64,000 nucleotides of DNA from CAYRTV01 sp046483285. GTDB taxonomy: Bacteria; Acidobacteriota; Aminicenantia; Aminicenantales; Aminicenantaceae. This document shows, in pieces, positions 24,391 through 33,490 of this stretch. Both the position numbers and the translations under genes were made by a program. Under the pieces are notes generated by a model. That model was not told where the DNA came from. It ran no database searches and was given only the letters and a program-made list of their open reading frames with translations. Within the stretch, counting starts at the first letter, position 1. The number at the start of each line of letters is the position of its first letter. The stretch lies in the NCBI GenBank assembly GCA_046483285.1, contig JAWODN010000121.1:36264-100263 (forward strand). Direction: 5' to 3'.

Positions 24391-26601
24391 GTGAATAAAC
24401 AAAAAAAGAAAGCAGGGCGGATCATTGTCGTCTCCAACCGCCTGCCGGTGACAGTGGCGAAAAGAGGCGGCCGTCTGATTTTCCAGCAAAGCCAGGGGGG
24501 ATTGGCCACCGGGCTCCGCTCTCTCCAAACTGAAAAAAAGGCTTTTTTTATCGGATGGCCGGGGTATGATCCTGTCAACAAGGAAGAACGCGAACACATG
24601 ACCCGGCGTTTACGGGATGAATTCAATTGCCATCCTGTGTATCTGACTCAGCATGAAATCAACAAATATTATTACGGATTTTCCAACCGGACTCTATGGC
24701 CTCTTTTCCATTATTTTTCCTCCTACAGCACTTTCGATGAACCGGAATGGAAGGTTTACAAAAAAGTCAATCAGAAATTTTCGCAGGAAGTTTTGAGGGT
24801 CGCGGATGAGAATGATATCTTCTGGGTTCATGATTATCACTTGATGCTTCTTCCCCAGTTGATCCGGATTATGCTTCCCGAATCGTCTATCGGATTTTTT
24901 CTCCATATCCCTTTTCCCTCATCAGAAATCTTCCGCATCCTGCCCTGGCGCACGGATATCTTGGAAGGCTTAATGGGAGCGGATCTGCTGGGTTTTCATA
25001 CCTATGAATACGCCCGCCACTTTTTGAGCAGCGTTCTGCGGCTGCTGGGGTATGAGCATGAATTCGGTTCCGTATCCGTAAACGGCCGGATTGTCCGGGT
25101 GGACAATTTCCCCATGGGAATCGACATCAAACACAACACAAAATTGCTTTCTGACCCGGAAGTCAAAAAAGAAATCTCTCAATGCCGCCATAGATTGGGA
25201 ACGAAAAACAATAAAATTATTTTATCCGTAGACCGCCTGGATTACACCAAAGGCATTCCCCAGCGCCTGGCGGGTTTTGAAGCGTTCCTCGCCAAAAACA
25301 AGGCCTGGCATAATAAAATCACTTACCTGATGCTATGCGTTCCTTCCCGCACTAAAGTGGATCAATACGCTCTCCTGAAGGAAGAGGTGGACCGGATGGT
25401 AGGAAGAATCAACGGGCGTTTCGGAAGCGCCAGCTGGCAGCCGGTCCATTATCTGTACCGGTCGCTTCCTTTTAAAAAACTTCTCCCCCTCTATGCCGTC
25501 GGCGACATCGCCCTGGTCACTCCGGTACGGGACGGCATGAACCTGGTGGCCAAGGAATATGTGGCCGCTAAAACCGACAACAAGGGAGTTTTGATTCTGA
25601 GCGGAACCGCCGGCGCCTCGGATGAATTGGGAGAGGCCCTGACTGTGAACGTGCACAGCGAAAATGAAATCGCCTCCGCCATCACTCGAGCTTTGACAAT
25701 GCCGGAAAAAGAAAAGGCCCAGCGGATAAAAAACATGCGTAACCGGATCATGGAATACGACATTCACCGCTGGACCGAGTCATTTGTATCCAGTATTGAA
25801 AAAAGCCGCGATATACGAAAGCGGCTGGAATTCAGAAAGCTGAGCCGGAAATGGCAGGATGAACTTTTAAAAGATTACAGCGGATCTAAACAGCGCCTGT
25901 TGCTTCTTGATTATGACGGCACCCTGATTTCTTTCACCGGCCGGCCGGAAGAAGCCAGGCCGGACACCGAACTGAAGCGTCTTCTTCTGGCCCTCGCCAA
26001 GGACAAAAAAAACCACCTGGTTATAGTCAGCGGACGAGACCGGGATTCCCTGGAGCAATGGCTCGGTAAGATTCCCGGATCTCTGGTCGCCGAACACGGC
26101 GCCTGGGTGAAATCCAAGGGCCGCGAAAAATGGAAAAGTTATGATTCTGAATCGGAGGACTGGAAAAACCGTATCCGGCCTATTTTAAAAAACTATGAAT
26201 TCCGGGTCCCCGGATCGTTTGTGGAAGAAAAAGAGACGGCTCTGGCTTGGCATTACCGTAAAGCCAATCCGGATCTGGGGGAAATCCGGTCCTGCGAATT
26301 GTTCGATAACTTGAATGAATTTCTAGCCAACACCAGCTTGCAGCTTTTCCATGGAAACAAAGTGATCGAAGTCAGGGTAGGCGGCGTCAATAAGAGTATT
26401 GCGGCGGCCGCTTTTCTTGAAAAAAACGACTGGGATTTCATCCTGGCCGTTGGAGACGACTGGACCGACGAAGACATTTTTAAGATTCTTCCTAAATCCG
26501 CGTATTCGATTAAAATCGGTTACGGCCCCACCCAAGCCAAATTTTACTTGGAGTCCCCTCACTCCACCCGGAAGCTTCTCCGGGAATTGAGCAAAGCCTG
26601 A
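24391..26601 (+). CDS. otsA-otsB fusion: Bifunctional trehalose-6-phosphate synthase/phosphatase
   Basis: A 736-residue fusion that makes trehalose in two steps from UDP- (or ADP-) glucose and glucose-6-phosphate. Residues ~10-480 are a GT20 synthase with VVSNRLPVTV, the glycine-rich loop GGLATGLRSL, IFWVHDYHLMLLPQ, LSVDRLDYTKGIPQR and VTPVRDGMNLVAKEY. Residues ~497-736 are a HAD phosphatase with LLLDYDGTLISF (nucleophile and acid aspartates), VSGRDRDSLEQW and GDDWTDEDIF. The fusion order matches eukaryotic and some bacterial enzymes. Trehalose is a compatible solute, so a stress role is expected. It stands alone with its own promoter, divergent from rpoD; start GTG at 24391. Confidence 0.95.
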   Translation: MNKQKKKAGRIIVVSNRLPVTVAKRGGRLIFQQSQGGLATGLRSLQTEKKAFFIGWPGYDPVNKEEREHMTRRLRDEFNCHPVYLTQHEINKYYYGFSNRTLWPLFHYFSSYSTFDEPEWKVYKKVNQKFSQEVLRVADENDIFWVHDYHLMLLPQLIRIMLPESSIGFFLHIPFPSSEIFRILPWRTDILEGLMGADLLGFHTYEYARHFLSSVLRLLGYEHEFGSVSVNGRIVRVDNFPMGIDIKHNTKLLSDPEVKKEISQCRHRLGTKNNKIILSVDRLDYTKGIPQRLAGFEAFLAKNKAWHNKITYLMLCVPSRTKVDQYALLKEEVDRMVGRINGRFGSASWQPVHYLYRSLPFKKLLPLYAVGDIALVTPVRDGMNLVAKEYVAAKTDNKGVLILSGTAGASDELGEALTVNVHSENEIASAITRALTMPEKEKAQRIKNMRNRIMEYDIHRWTESFVSSIEKSRDIRKRLEFRKLSRKWQDELLKDYSGSKQRLLLLDYDGTLISFTGRPEEARPDTELKRLLLALAKDKKNHLVIVSGRDRDSLEQWLGKIPGSLVAEHGAWVKSKGREKWKSYDSESEDWKNRIRPILKNYEFRVPGSFVEEKETALAWHYRKANPDLGEIRSCELFDNLNEFLANTSLQLFHGNKVIEVRVGGVNKSIAAAAFLEKNDWDFILAVGDDWTDEDIFKILPKSAYSIKIGYGPTQAKFYLESPHSTRKLLRELSKA

Positions 26602-26617
26602 ACCACGACCCTCCTTA

Positions 26618-27859
26618 TCAGGAGAGGGAATGGACAAGCAGCCCGCTCCGCAGCTTAGGTTCAAACCAAGTGGATTTGGGAGGCATGACCTTGCCGGCGT
26701 CGGCTATCCGCATTAGCTCCTGGATGGAGGGAGGATAAACGGCAAAAGCCACCTGGTATTTTCCGCCGTCCACCACCCGCTTCAATTCTTCCAGGCCCCG
26801 GATTCCTCCCACAAAATCAATATTTTCACTGGTCCGGGGGTTTTCGATTCCGAAAAACGGAGAAAGCAGATTCTCCTGAAGATAGGAAATATCCAGGCTT
26901 TTCACAGGATCGTCTTTCATCCTTTTTTCCGGTTTTGCGGTCAGCTTGTACCACTCCCCGTCCAGATACATGCTGAATTCCCCTTTCTTCGCCGGCTTAT
27001 AAGGAATTTTTCCGGCCTTTTCCACGGTGAAATTTTCTTCCAGCGCCGCGACCAATTCCTCCCGGGAATGTCCGTTGAGGTTTTTAAGAACCCGGTTATA
27101 ATCCAGGATCCGGAGCTGGGCATCAGGAAACAGCACAGCCAGAAAATAATTGTATTCTTCCTCCCCGGTATGATTGGGATCGGCCTTGCGCCGCATATTC
27201 GCCACCTTGGCGGCCGAGGCGGAGCGATGGTGGCCGTCGGCCACGTAAAGAGCATCCATTCCACCAAACTCCGCAATAATCTTTTCCGCGATGTCATCTT
27301 CGACAATCCATACCGTATGCTGAATGCCGTCTGAAGCGGTGAAATCATAGAGGGGATCATTTTTCACATTCTGTTCGACCAACCGGTTGACGCTGTCCAA
27401 CTGGCGGTATGTCAGAAAAATGGGACCGGCGTTGACATTGGTGACATCCACATGTTTAATCCGGTCCGCTTCTTTTTTCGGCCGGGTGTGCTCATGTTTT
27501 TTGATCACGTCGTTGTCGTAGTCATCCACTGAAACACATCCCACAATCCCGTACTGTTCCCGGCCGTCCATAACCTGCCGGTAGATGTAGAGGCAGGGAC
27601 GCTCTTCCTGAATCAGTATCCCGCGGTTGATAAATCCGTCCAGGTTTTCCCGGGCTTTGTCATAGACTTCTTGGGAATACAGGTCCGTGCCCGCCGGCAA
27701 GTCCACTTCCGGCTTGACCACATGCAGAAAGGAATACTCATTGCCCTTAACCAGTTCACGGGCTTCATCACTGTCCAAGACATCATAGGGATAAGACGCC
27801 ACTTTATCTTCCAGGCCTTTTTTCGGTCGGATCGCTTTAAATTTTCTTAATACCGCCAT
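26618..27859 (-). CDS. DUF1015 family protein
   Basis: A 413-residue cytoplasmic protein matching the DUF1015 family throughout: FKAIRPKKGLEDKVASYPYDV at the N-terminus, HVVKPEVDLP, IVGCVSVDDYD, KKHEHTRPKKEADR, and VADGHHRSASA near residue 210. Members are widespread in anaerobes and are often annotated as putative phosphatases or HPr-like kinases; the biochemical role is not settled to my knowledge. It is convergent with the trehalose gene (16 bases apart), and an imperfect CCCTCCT/AGGAGAGGG hairpin lies in that junction. Upstream is a 448-base repeat-filled gap. Confidence 0.9.
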   Translation of the reverse strand: MAVLRKFKAIRPKKGLEDKVASYPYDVLDSDEARELVKGNEYSFLHVVKPEVDLPAGTDLYSQEVYDKARENLDGFINRGILIQEERPCLYIYRQVMDGREQYGIVGCVSVDDYDNDVIKKHEHTRPKKEADRIKHVDVTNVNAGPIFLTYRQLDSVNRLVEQNVKNDPLYDFTASDGIQHTVWIVEDDIAEKIIAEFGGMDALYVADGHHRSASAAKVANMRRKADPNHTGEEEYNYFLAVLFPDAQLRILDYNRVLKNLNGHSREELVAALEENFTVEKAGKIPYKPAKKGEFSMYLDGEWYKLTAKPEKRMKDDPVKSLDISYLQENLLSPFFGIENPRTSENIDFVGGIRGLEELKRVVDGGKYQVAFAVYPPSIQELMRIADAGKVMPPKSTWFEPKLRSGLLVHSLS

Positions 27860-27908
27860 AACTATCTCCTTTCATATATCTGGCCTCTCCCTCAGCCTGG
27901 CCTATTAC

Positions 27909-28246
27909 TTAGCCTGATCTATTCATAAAAAAATTGCGATGTTTTTGCAATCTCTTTCTTGTCAGCGATAAGCATGGTTTTTAATGAAAGATCAAATGGA
28001 ACGTTTTTCATTTTTTTAATTGTTATTTTAATCGCAATTTTTTTACCCTTCGGGACGACATGCCGCTTTGTCATTGCGAGGCTTGCGCCAGCAAGCCGTA
28101 GCAATCCCTTTCTGCCTCGTGAAAGCGGAACCCACCGCCCATACGAGGCAGTCAGAGATCCCTCGTCGCTCCGCTCCTCGGGACGACATTGAATTAAAAA
28201 ATTGTCGTCGTCTGCGGCAATCTCGGCCCGTGAATACTTCAGGTTA
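27909..28246. repeat. Family A element carrying an inserted family C module
   Basis: Left end TTAGCCTGATCTATTCA, then a perfect 15-base inverted repeat with arms at 27926-27940 (TAAAAAAATTGCGAT) and 28031-28045 (ATCGCAATTTTTTTA), then CCCTTCGGG. At that point a family C module (28062-28197, with CGAGGCTTGCGCCAGCAAGC) is inserted. The A right end resumes with TGCGGCAATCTCGGCCCGTG and closes with ATACTTCAGGTTA. It fills the gap between the DUF1015 gene and the J-like gene. Confidence 0.85.
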
Positions 28247-28307
28247 GTGTAGAGAATGGGTTTTTTTTTGTCAAATCACAGCAGCCGCTGCCCGGCTGCG
28301 CCTCAGG

Positions 28308-28694
28308 CTAACTCTTTTTCCGGGTAAAAAACCGTTTCAGTTTTTCAGATAGTCCTTTTTTTTGATCTCCGTCTTCGATAATGAGTTTTCCTGTGGTGGT
28401 TCGAAAATAAGAATCTTCTTCCCGGCGAGGCGGCATATGAAGCACGGTTTGATCATATTTTTTTCGTTTCTGGGGAACTCCGAGCACGCTGTAGGCTTGC
28501 TCTATTTTTTCAAGAACATCTTCCCGCTCAGCGTCTTTGATGAGACTGTAGAGGGCCATGGAACTGCGGCTGTATGCCTGCTTGCAGATCTGGTAAGCCC
28601 GGTGGATTTCCTCCTGGGATGCGCTTCTGGAAACGTCCATAATTTCATAATAGTTCATGTCTTCAATTTTTTTAAATTTCATTTGTTTTTTCAT
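28308..28694 (-). CDS. Degenerate J-domain-like protein
   Basis: A 128-residue protein. Residues ~10-75 look like a DnaJ J-domain in length and pattern: NYYEIMDVSRSASQEEIHRA, then IEQAYSVLGVPQKRKKYDQT. The HPD tripeptide between helices II and III, needed to stimulate Hsp70, is absent (the region reads YQICKQAYSRSS). It is therefore unlikely to be a normal Hsp70 co-chaperone. The tail is basic (LKRFFTRKKS). It follows the ParA/MinD-like ATPase gene by 33 bases on the same strand, so the two probably act together; polar localisation or surface-structure regulation is a guess. Confidence 0.75.
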   Translation of the reverse strand: MKKQMKFKKIEDMNYYEIMDVSRSASQEEIHRAYQICKQAYSRSSMALYSLIKDAEREDVLEKIEQAYSVLGVPQKRKKYDQTVLHMPPRREEDSYFRTTTGKLIIEDGDQKKGLSEKLKRFFTRKKS

Positions 28695-28727
28695 ACCTCA
28701 GGCCTGACATCGAAGCCCGCTTTTCAT

Positions 28728-29681
28728 TCAGGGGGGATACCCTGGATTTTCTTTATCTGTTTTGACCATTTTTTCCGCGATATTTTTAAAAGAAATCCCT
28801 GCCGGGGTATTTTGAAATTGATGGATAAAAGGGATCATCTTTTTTACGCTGAGATGAATTTTCTCATCGAAGGGGATGGCTCCTATATAATTAATATTGA
28901 TAACCAGGTGTTTTTGCACCACCTTGGTGATCGATTCTCCCAGATAATAATCTCTTTCATCCCGGGCCTTATTGATGACCAGGCGCGGCTGAAAACGGGT
29001 CAAAGCCCGGTATAAAAGATCGGCATAATGTTGATCATGAGAGATGATTTCCTCCAAAAAGCTGTAAATGGATTTGGAATTGTTTTTGACTTGAGAAGAT
29101 GCTTTTTTAAAAAGATCCTGGATATTGTAATGTCTGCTGTACAGATTGAGAATACGCATTATGCAGGATTTAAGAAAATAATAGGAGTTTTCTATTGAAG
29201 TGGGTTCCGGATTGATCACCAATATGCCGGGGTTGGACAAAAGGAAAAAATCAACACAATTATATGAAGAACCGGTCCCAATATCCATGACCACACGCTT
29301 GGTATTAAAAGTTTTGATATGCCGCATCAATTTAAGCTTTTTATAGTAGTTTAAGTTGGATGTGAACAGAAGATCATCTGTTCCTTTTATCAAACGGAGG
29401 TTATCAAAAGGAGTGGGGACGAGAGTTTCTTTGAGAGCCGGGACTTCGTTGGAAATAAAATGACCGAGATCAGTCCGGGCTTTTTTTAAACCGAAAAAAG
29501 TATGAAGATTGGGGCCGCCGAGGTCGGCGTCGATCAAGACCACGTCTTCCCCCATTTGAGCCAGCAATAAACCAAGATTGGCGGTGAAAAAACTTTTTCC
29601 TGTTCCTCCTTTCCCTCCGCCGACAGCCCAAATGGTTTTCTGAGAGCCGGAATGGAAGGATAAAACCGGAATTTTTCCCAT
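28728..29681 (-). CDS. ParA/MinD-family ATPase (FlhG-like)
   Basis: A 317-residue deviant Walker A ATPase. AVGGGKGGTGKSFFTANLG near residue 19 holds both lysines of the MinD/ParA type, VLIDADLGGPNLHTFFG is switch I, and VVMDIGTGSSYNCVDFFLLS is the Walker B strand. The last residues are not an obvious MinD amphipathic membrane helix, and no minC/minE is near. The closest general resemblance is to FlhG/FleN or other cell-pole positioning ATPases. A 970-base repeat-rich gap lies upstream, and the J-like gene follows directly. Confidence 0.85.
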   Translation of the reverse strand: MGKIPVLSFHSGSQKTIWAVGGGKGGTGKSFFTANLGLLLAQMGEDVVLIDADLGGPNLHTFFGLKKARTDLGHFISNEVPALKETLVPTPFDNLRLIKGTDDLLFTSNLNYYKKLKLMRHIKTFNTKRVVMDIGTGSSYNCVDFFLLSNPGILVINPEPTSIENSYYFLKSCIMRILNLYSRHYNIQDLFKKASSQVKNNSKSIYSFLEEIISHDQHYADLLYRALTRFQPRLVINKARDERDYYLGESITKVVQKHLVININYIGAIPFDEKIHLSVKKMIPFIHQFQNTPAGISFKNIAEKMVKTDKENPGYPP

Positions 29682-29751
29682 GGGTATGCGTTTCTATAAT
29701 TATTTCCGCTTTCACGCGAAGTTAAAACATTTTATCATGATTATCTTCATT

Positions 29752-29813
29752 AAACCAGCCGTTCGGATCAACTGGGCGGGGTTGCCGCAGATGCCAAGTC
29801 AGGCTGGAAATAT
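29752..29813. repeat. Diverged fragment of interspersed repeat family A
   Basis: Contains AACCAGCCGTTCGGATCAAC, then GGGGTTGCCGCAGATGCC and the terminal motif AAGTCAGGCT. These correspond loosely to the right-end modules of family A. Bases 29814-29955 are A/T-rich with no recognisable feature. Confidence 0.4.
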
Positions 29814-29955
29814 GTTCTTTTTTAATCAATCCATTGTATTTATATCTGATTTTTGGTATTTTATTTATCCGGACTTCACGTGACACAAAATTGATTCATG
29901 TCTGCTTTCAAGATGACAAGTTTTGTCATTTTTTATATGAATTCATCATGAGCAT

Positions 29956-30425
29956 AACACACCACGAAGGATGAAAATGATTTCAATGTCATTTCCGGAC
30001 CGGAGCCCTTTTGAGTCTGTCATTCCGGGGCACGCCGTGCCTTTGAGTGTGTCATCCCGCGGTGCGAAGCACCGAGGGATTCCTTACTGCTTCGTCTTGG
30101 CGGTGGATTCCGCTTTCACGAGGCAGGAAGGGATTGCCACGCGGCCTCCGGCCGCTCGCAATGACAAAGCGGCGGGAAGGGATGGCCACGGCTTGCTGAC
30201 GCAAGCCTCGCAATGACAAGGGGGGCAGAAAGGGATAACCGCACGGCCTCCGGCCGCTCGCCATGACATGCTGTGTGTCATTCCGGGGCACGCCGTGCCT
30301 TTGAGTGTGTCATCCCGCGGTGCGAAGCGATGAGGGATCTGTGAGTGCTTTCGCCAGGCCGTATGGAGAATGGGTTGCCAATTCGAAGCAGTCCGGGATC
30401 CTTCGCTCCGCTCAGGATGACATTA
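29956..30425. repeat. Composite of family D and several family C modules
   Basis: Opens with a D unit (CACACCACGAAGGATGAAAA then GATTTCAATGTC, 29956-29996). Several C units follow: GTCATTCCGGGGCACGCCGT occurs twice (30019 and 30279), TGTGTCATCCCGCGGTGCGA twice (30047 and 30307), and AAGGGATTGCCACG and GGAAGGGATGGCCACG units once each. Small palindromes such as GCGGCCTCCGGCCGC occur twice. Short open frames here are accidental. This is the largest C array in the window. Confidence 0.8.
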
Positions 30426-30439
30426 AATTAATGAAAGGT

Positions 30440-30634
30440 CGTCACTTCACTGCGACGAGCCGCAACCCGGCAGATGCAGTGAGATCCGGCCCGCCCGAAG
30501 GGTAAAAAAATGGCGATTATAATGAAATACCGGCAAGGAAAAACGCGATGTATGTGCTTCTTATAAAAATGATGAATATCGGTGTTAATGAAAGATTGGC
30601 AAAAACATCGCCATTTTTTTATGAATAGGCCAGG
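30440..30634. repeat. Family A element, inverted orientation
   Basis: Arms at 30503-30517 (TAAAAAAATGGCGAT) and 30607-30621 (ATCGCCATTTTTTTA) form a perfect 15-base inverted repeat around a ~90-base loop. Left of it comes GTGAGATCCGGCCCGCCCGA, and right of it TGAATAGGCCAGG. The loop carries ATGCCGGCAAGGAAAA-type sequence shared with the element at 38213-38353 (here ATACCGGCAAGG). It ends just before the rpoZ ribosome site. Confidence 0.85.
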
Positions 30635-30651
30635 TAAGGAGAAAGAATTCG

Positions 30652-30951
30652 TTGAGAGAATATAAAAATGAGGAAAGCAAATTCCGGTTTGTCACTTTAG
30701 CCTCCCTGCGGGCCAAACAGCTGCTTAGAGGGGCTAAACCCAAGGTGAAAATGCGAAGCAGGAACTTGATCAGATTGGCTCAGGAAGAGATAGAGCGGGG
30801 ACTTATTGATTACCGGGTTTTGGAGCAGGAAAAAGAAGACCAGGAACCGAAAGGAGAGGCGGTGGAAGCGGCGGAGCCGTCATCTTCTGTGAATGAAACG
30901 GAAGCGGAAGGAAGTCCTGAAGAGCGGGAAGATGAATCCAAGGAGAAATAG
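30652..30951 (+). CDS. rpoZ: RNA polymerase omega subunit
   Basis: A 99-residue protein. Residues 10-60 match the omega fold (FRFVTLASLRAKQLLRGAKP, then LIRLAQEEIERGLIDYRVL), which helps assemble beta-prime and can bind ppGpp. The rest is a glutamate-rich disordered tail, longer than in E. coli omega. The start is the TTG at 30652, eight bases behind AAGGAGA (30637-30643). No gmk or spoT, the usual neighbours, is adjacent. The upstream boundary is formed by a repeat A element that ends only a few bases before the ribosome site. Confidence 0.9.
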   Translation: MREYKNEESKFRFVTLASLRAKQLLRGAKPKVKMRSRNLIRLAQEEIERGLIDYRVLEQEKEDQEPKGEAVEAAEPSSSVNETEAEGSPEEREDESKEK

Positions 30952-30968
30952 TACTTTTTCTTCACCCG

Positions 30969-31478
30969 TCAGTCTTTTTGACGGCGGAAAAGGGTTATAT
31001 AATCCTCTTTGATGAATTCTTTACGGGAAAATCCAAGCGAACGGGCAAACTGAACAATATCGCTCTGGGGGCCTTCCAGTTCGATGAAATGGCCTATGCG
31101 GGTTTCGTCCAGGCATATTTTGATCCGTTTTTTTTTATAAACCGTGCGATGCTTGCGGTATTCAAAAGCCGGTTTCATCCCCAGCGATTTTAAAATTTTC
31201 TTTATTTCTTTGCTGTTTTTTACCTCGGTTTCGAATTCGTTCCTGATTTTGAACTGCCTGGATTTCTGCGGCGCTTCTTTGAAGGTCAGAAACGACTTTT
31301 TATTTATGCGGCGCAGTCTCAGGGCCTGGTTCTTATGGAACAGCTCATTTTGTGAAAAATCATACAAAATATTTTCTTCATAACACCGGGGATGGATGCA
31401 TTCCGCTCCCAATGATTTTAAACGGTTATGGTAAGGTTCTATCTGGTCAACTTTAATTTTGACTTCTGTTTCCAGCAC
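30969..31478 (-). CDS. CYTH-domain protein (class IV adenylate cyclase/ThTPase-like)
   Basis: A 169-residue CYTH protein, a triphosphate-binding tunnel fold. The signature ExExK is at the start (ETEVK, residues 3-7). Later tunnel residues follow in LRLRRINKKSFLTFKE, NEFETEV, EYRKHRTVYK, ICLDETRIGHFIELEG and KEDYITLF. Members hydrolyse inorganic triphosphate or thiamine triphosphate, or make cAMP; the sequence alone does not separate these, though the CyaB/class IV style with FIELEG is closest. It is convergent with rpoZ and 25 bases downstream of the polyprenyl synthase gene on the same strand. Confidence 0.88.
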   Translation of the reverse strand: MLETEVKIKVDQIEPYHNRLKSLGAECIHPRCYEENILYDFSQNELFHKNQALRLRRINKKSFLTFKEAPQKSRQFKIRNEFETEVKNSKEIKKILKSLGMKPAFEYRKHRTVYKKKRIKICLDETRIGHFIELEGPQSDIVQFARSLGFSRKEFIKEDYITLFRRQKD

Positions 31479-31503
31479 GGATCGTTTTCTTTTCGTTTCC
31501 GGG

Positions 31504-32526
31504 TTATTTTTTCCGGCTGAGGATATAAGGGGGGATGAGGGATAAGCTGTTCTGATAGTTGGATTCCGGAAATTCGGCGATGATTTCCTCTGCTTTTCGG
31601 GCGTAATGCCGGGCTTTGCTTAAAGTGTAATCCAATGCTCCATTGGACTTGACCATGTTGATGATTTTGGCTTGGGATTCTTTTTCTAAATTTTCTTTTC
31701 TGAAAATTTTCAAAAGAAGATCCCGGTTTTCAGTCCCATCATGATTCATGGTGTATATAAGGGGTAAAGTGATGCGTCCTTCTTTCATGTCGGATAATAC
31801 CGGTTTTCCCATTACCTTTTCGTCTCCGGTGTAATCCAGCAAATCATCGATGATTTGAAAAGACAATCCCACGTTGGTGCCGAATTCAGATATAAGATCC
31901 AGGTTCTTGGGAGACGTCTTTCCCAAAAGACCGCCGATCCGGCAGGATGCGGAAAAGAGGGAAGCTGTTTTTTTATTAAGGATATCCAGGTACTCGCTTT
32001 CTTCTATTCTCAAATTCCCGCTTATATAATACTCCTGCATTTCTCCTTCGATCATCTGGGTGGTTATATCCAATATAGTTTGGGTGATATCATGATACCC
32101 GGTAGCCAGCGAATGTCCTATTGTTTTTATGTACAGGAAATCTCCAAGTAATACTGTTATATTGGGACCCCAGCGGGCATGAACTGTTTCCTTTCCCCGT
32201 CGCCGGTCGGAATTATCGATGATATCGTCATGAATGAGACTGGCGGAATGAATCGTTTCAACCAAAGCTCCCATAAGGATATGATCCTCTCCCTGATAAT
32301 TGAAAAGATTGGCGCAGAGAAGCAGAAGTGCGGGACGCATGCGCTTTCCGGATTTTTTGAAAATATAGTTTCCGATTTCGGAAATCAATGGATTGGGATG
32401 CCGGCAGAAGCTCTTCAGTTCATGTTCAATTTTTTGTAAATCATTATTGACATCGGCATAAACATCTTGTAAAGCCGGATTTTTTTTAATTTCCTGTTTG
32501 ATCCTTCTGCCCGGCTTATTTGTCAT
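31504..32526 (-). CDS. Trans-polyprenyl diphosphate synthase
   Basis: A 340-residue all-alpha prenyltransferase that extends allylic diphosphates with isopentenyl diphosphate. The first aspartate-rich motif is SLIHDDIIDNSDRRRG near residue 104, and the second QIIDDLLDYTGDEKVMGKP near 227. GKRMRPALLLLCANLF and a large side chain before the first motif point to a long-chain enzyme (octa- or heptaprenyl, for menaquinone or ubiquinone side chains). Length is normal. It lies between tatD and the CYTH gene on the minus strand, in a plausible operon with tatD (43 bases). Confidence 0.93.
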   Translation of the reverse strand: MTNKPGRRIKQEIKKNPALQDVYADVNNDLQKIEHELKSFCRHPNPLISEIGNYIFKKSGKRMRPALLLLCANLFNYQGEDHILMGALVETIHSASLIHDDIIDNSDRRRGKETVHARWGPNITVLLGDFLYIKTIGHSLATGYHDITQTILDITTQMIEGEMQEYYISGNLRIEESEYLDILNKKTASLFSASCRIGGLLGKTSPKNLDLISEFGTNVGLSFQIIDDLLDYTGDEKVMGKPVLSDMKEGRITLPLIYTMNHDGTENRDLLLKIFRKENLEKESQAKIINMVKSNGALDYTLSKARHYARKAEEIIAEFPESNYQNSLSLIPPYILSRKK

Positions 32527-32569
32527 GTTTTATCCTCTGGGGAAATTAAAATGTGGATGTATATTATCA

Positions 32570-33361
32570 TCATAATCCCGGAATTTCAAATCCAAAGCAG
32601 GCTTGAAAATTATTTGTGGTGTGTTCTGCAATACGGGAATAATCCTGCTTGCGCAGTCCGGCCAGGAATTGGGCTGTTTTTTTAATAAAAACAGGTTTAT
32701 TCCTTTTAACCTTTCCCCGGTAGGGAACGGGGGCAAGATAGGGAGAATCCGTTTCCACCAGGATGCGGTCACCAGGAATAAATTTGGCCGTTTCCCGAAT
32801 TCCGTCCGCTTTAGGAAAGGTCAGGATTCCCGAAAAAGAGATATAAAAGCCCCGGTCGAGCATTTTCCAGGCGAAACCGGTGCTCTCTGTAAAACAATGC
32901 AGAACACCCCCTCTTGTGAATTTAACGCTGTCAATGGCTTCTAAAACCCGGGATGAAGCCTCCCGGCTGTGGATGATAACGGGAAGTTTGAGTGATTCCG
33001 CCAGTTCGAGCTGCGAGCGAAAAACCGAAACCTGCTTTTCCTCCGGAGAATAAGAGTAGAAAAAATCCAATCCTATTTCTCCCACCGCCTTTATTTTTCT
33101 GCGGGAGGCGAGGCGTCGTATTCTATTTTCACTTGAATCGGAGTAGCCTTCAGCTTTATGGGGATGGACTCCGGCGGCTGCGGCGATGCGGTCATGTTTT
33201 CGAAGCATCTTCAAAGTGATATTGATGTTGTCGGCATCCGAGGCTTCAGCCGGGCAGAGGACAGTCGCGATATTCTGCCGGAAAGCTTCTTGGATAACCT
33301 CATCCCGGTCCTTATCAAATTCGCTCATATTGAGATGGGCATGGGAATCCACCAAGATCAT
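32570..33361 (-). CDS. tatD: TatD family metal-dependent deoxyribonuclease
   Basis: A 263-residue TIM-barrel hydrolase of the TatD family, with DNase and exonuclease activity in repair or nucleic-acid turnover. Metal and active-site motifs appear in order: VDSHAHLN, AAAGVHPHKA, AVGEIGLDFFY, PVIIHSREA, VLHCFTES and VETDSPYLAP. The start is the ATG at 33361, because GAGGGGA lies at good distance and the family begins with this strand; the frame stays open to 33406. A strong terminator for the upstream DUF885 gene lies between the two, so tatD must have its own promoter. Confidence 0.94.
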   Translation of the reverse strand: MILVDSHAHLNMSEFDKDRDEVIQEAFRQNIATVLCPAEASDADNINITLKMLRKHDRIAAAAGVHPHKAEGYSDSSENRIRRLASRRKIKAVGEIGLDFFYSYSPEEKQVSVFRSQLELAESLKLPVIIHSREASSRVLEAIDSVKFTRGGVLHCFTESTGFAWKMLDRGFYISFSGILTFPKADGIRETAKFIPGDRILVETDSPYLAPVPYRGKVKRNKPVFIKKTAQFLAGLRKQDYSRIAEHTTNNFQACFGFEIPGL

Positions 33362-33429
33362 GGTTTGTCCCCTCACTGTTTGATTGCCTGGAAATGGAGA
33401 CGGCATGTCTTCCCGCGGCCCCAGAAGAT

Positions 33430-33463
33430 AAAAAAGAAAAGGCCCGCTGGAGATACGCGGGCC
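33430..33463 (-). terminator. Rho-independent terminator of the DUF885 gene
   Basis: On the minus strand the perfect stem GGCCCGC (33463-33457) and GCGGGCC (33447-33441) encloses a nine-base loop, and is followed directly by the run TTTTCTTTTTT (33440-33430). It starts 28 bases after the DUF885 stop. On the plus strand no T-run follows, so it acts in one direction only. Confidence 0.88.
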
Positions 33464-33490
33464 CTGGTGTTCTGTTTAAATAAGGAAAAC

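Noticed and set aside
29971..30505. Several overlapping small open frames on both strands
   Set aside because: All are readings of repeat C arrays; the peptides recur at 38 kb, 48 kb and 53 kb only because the DNA repeats.
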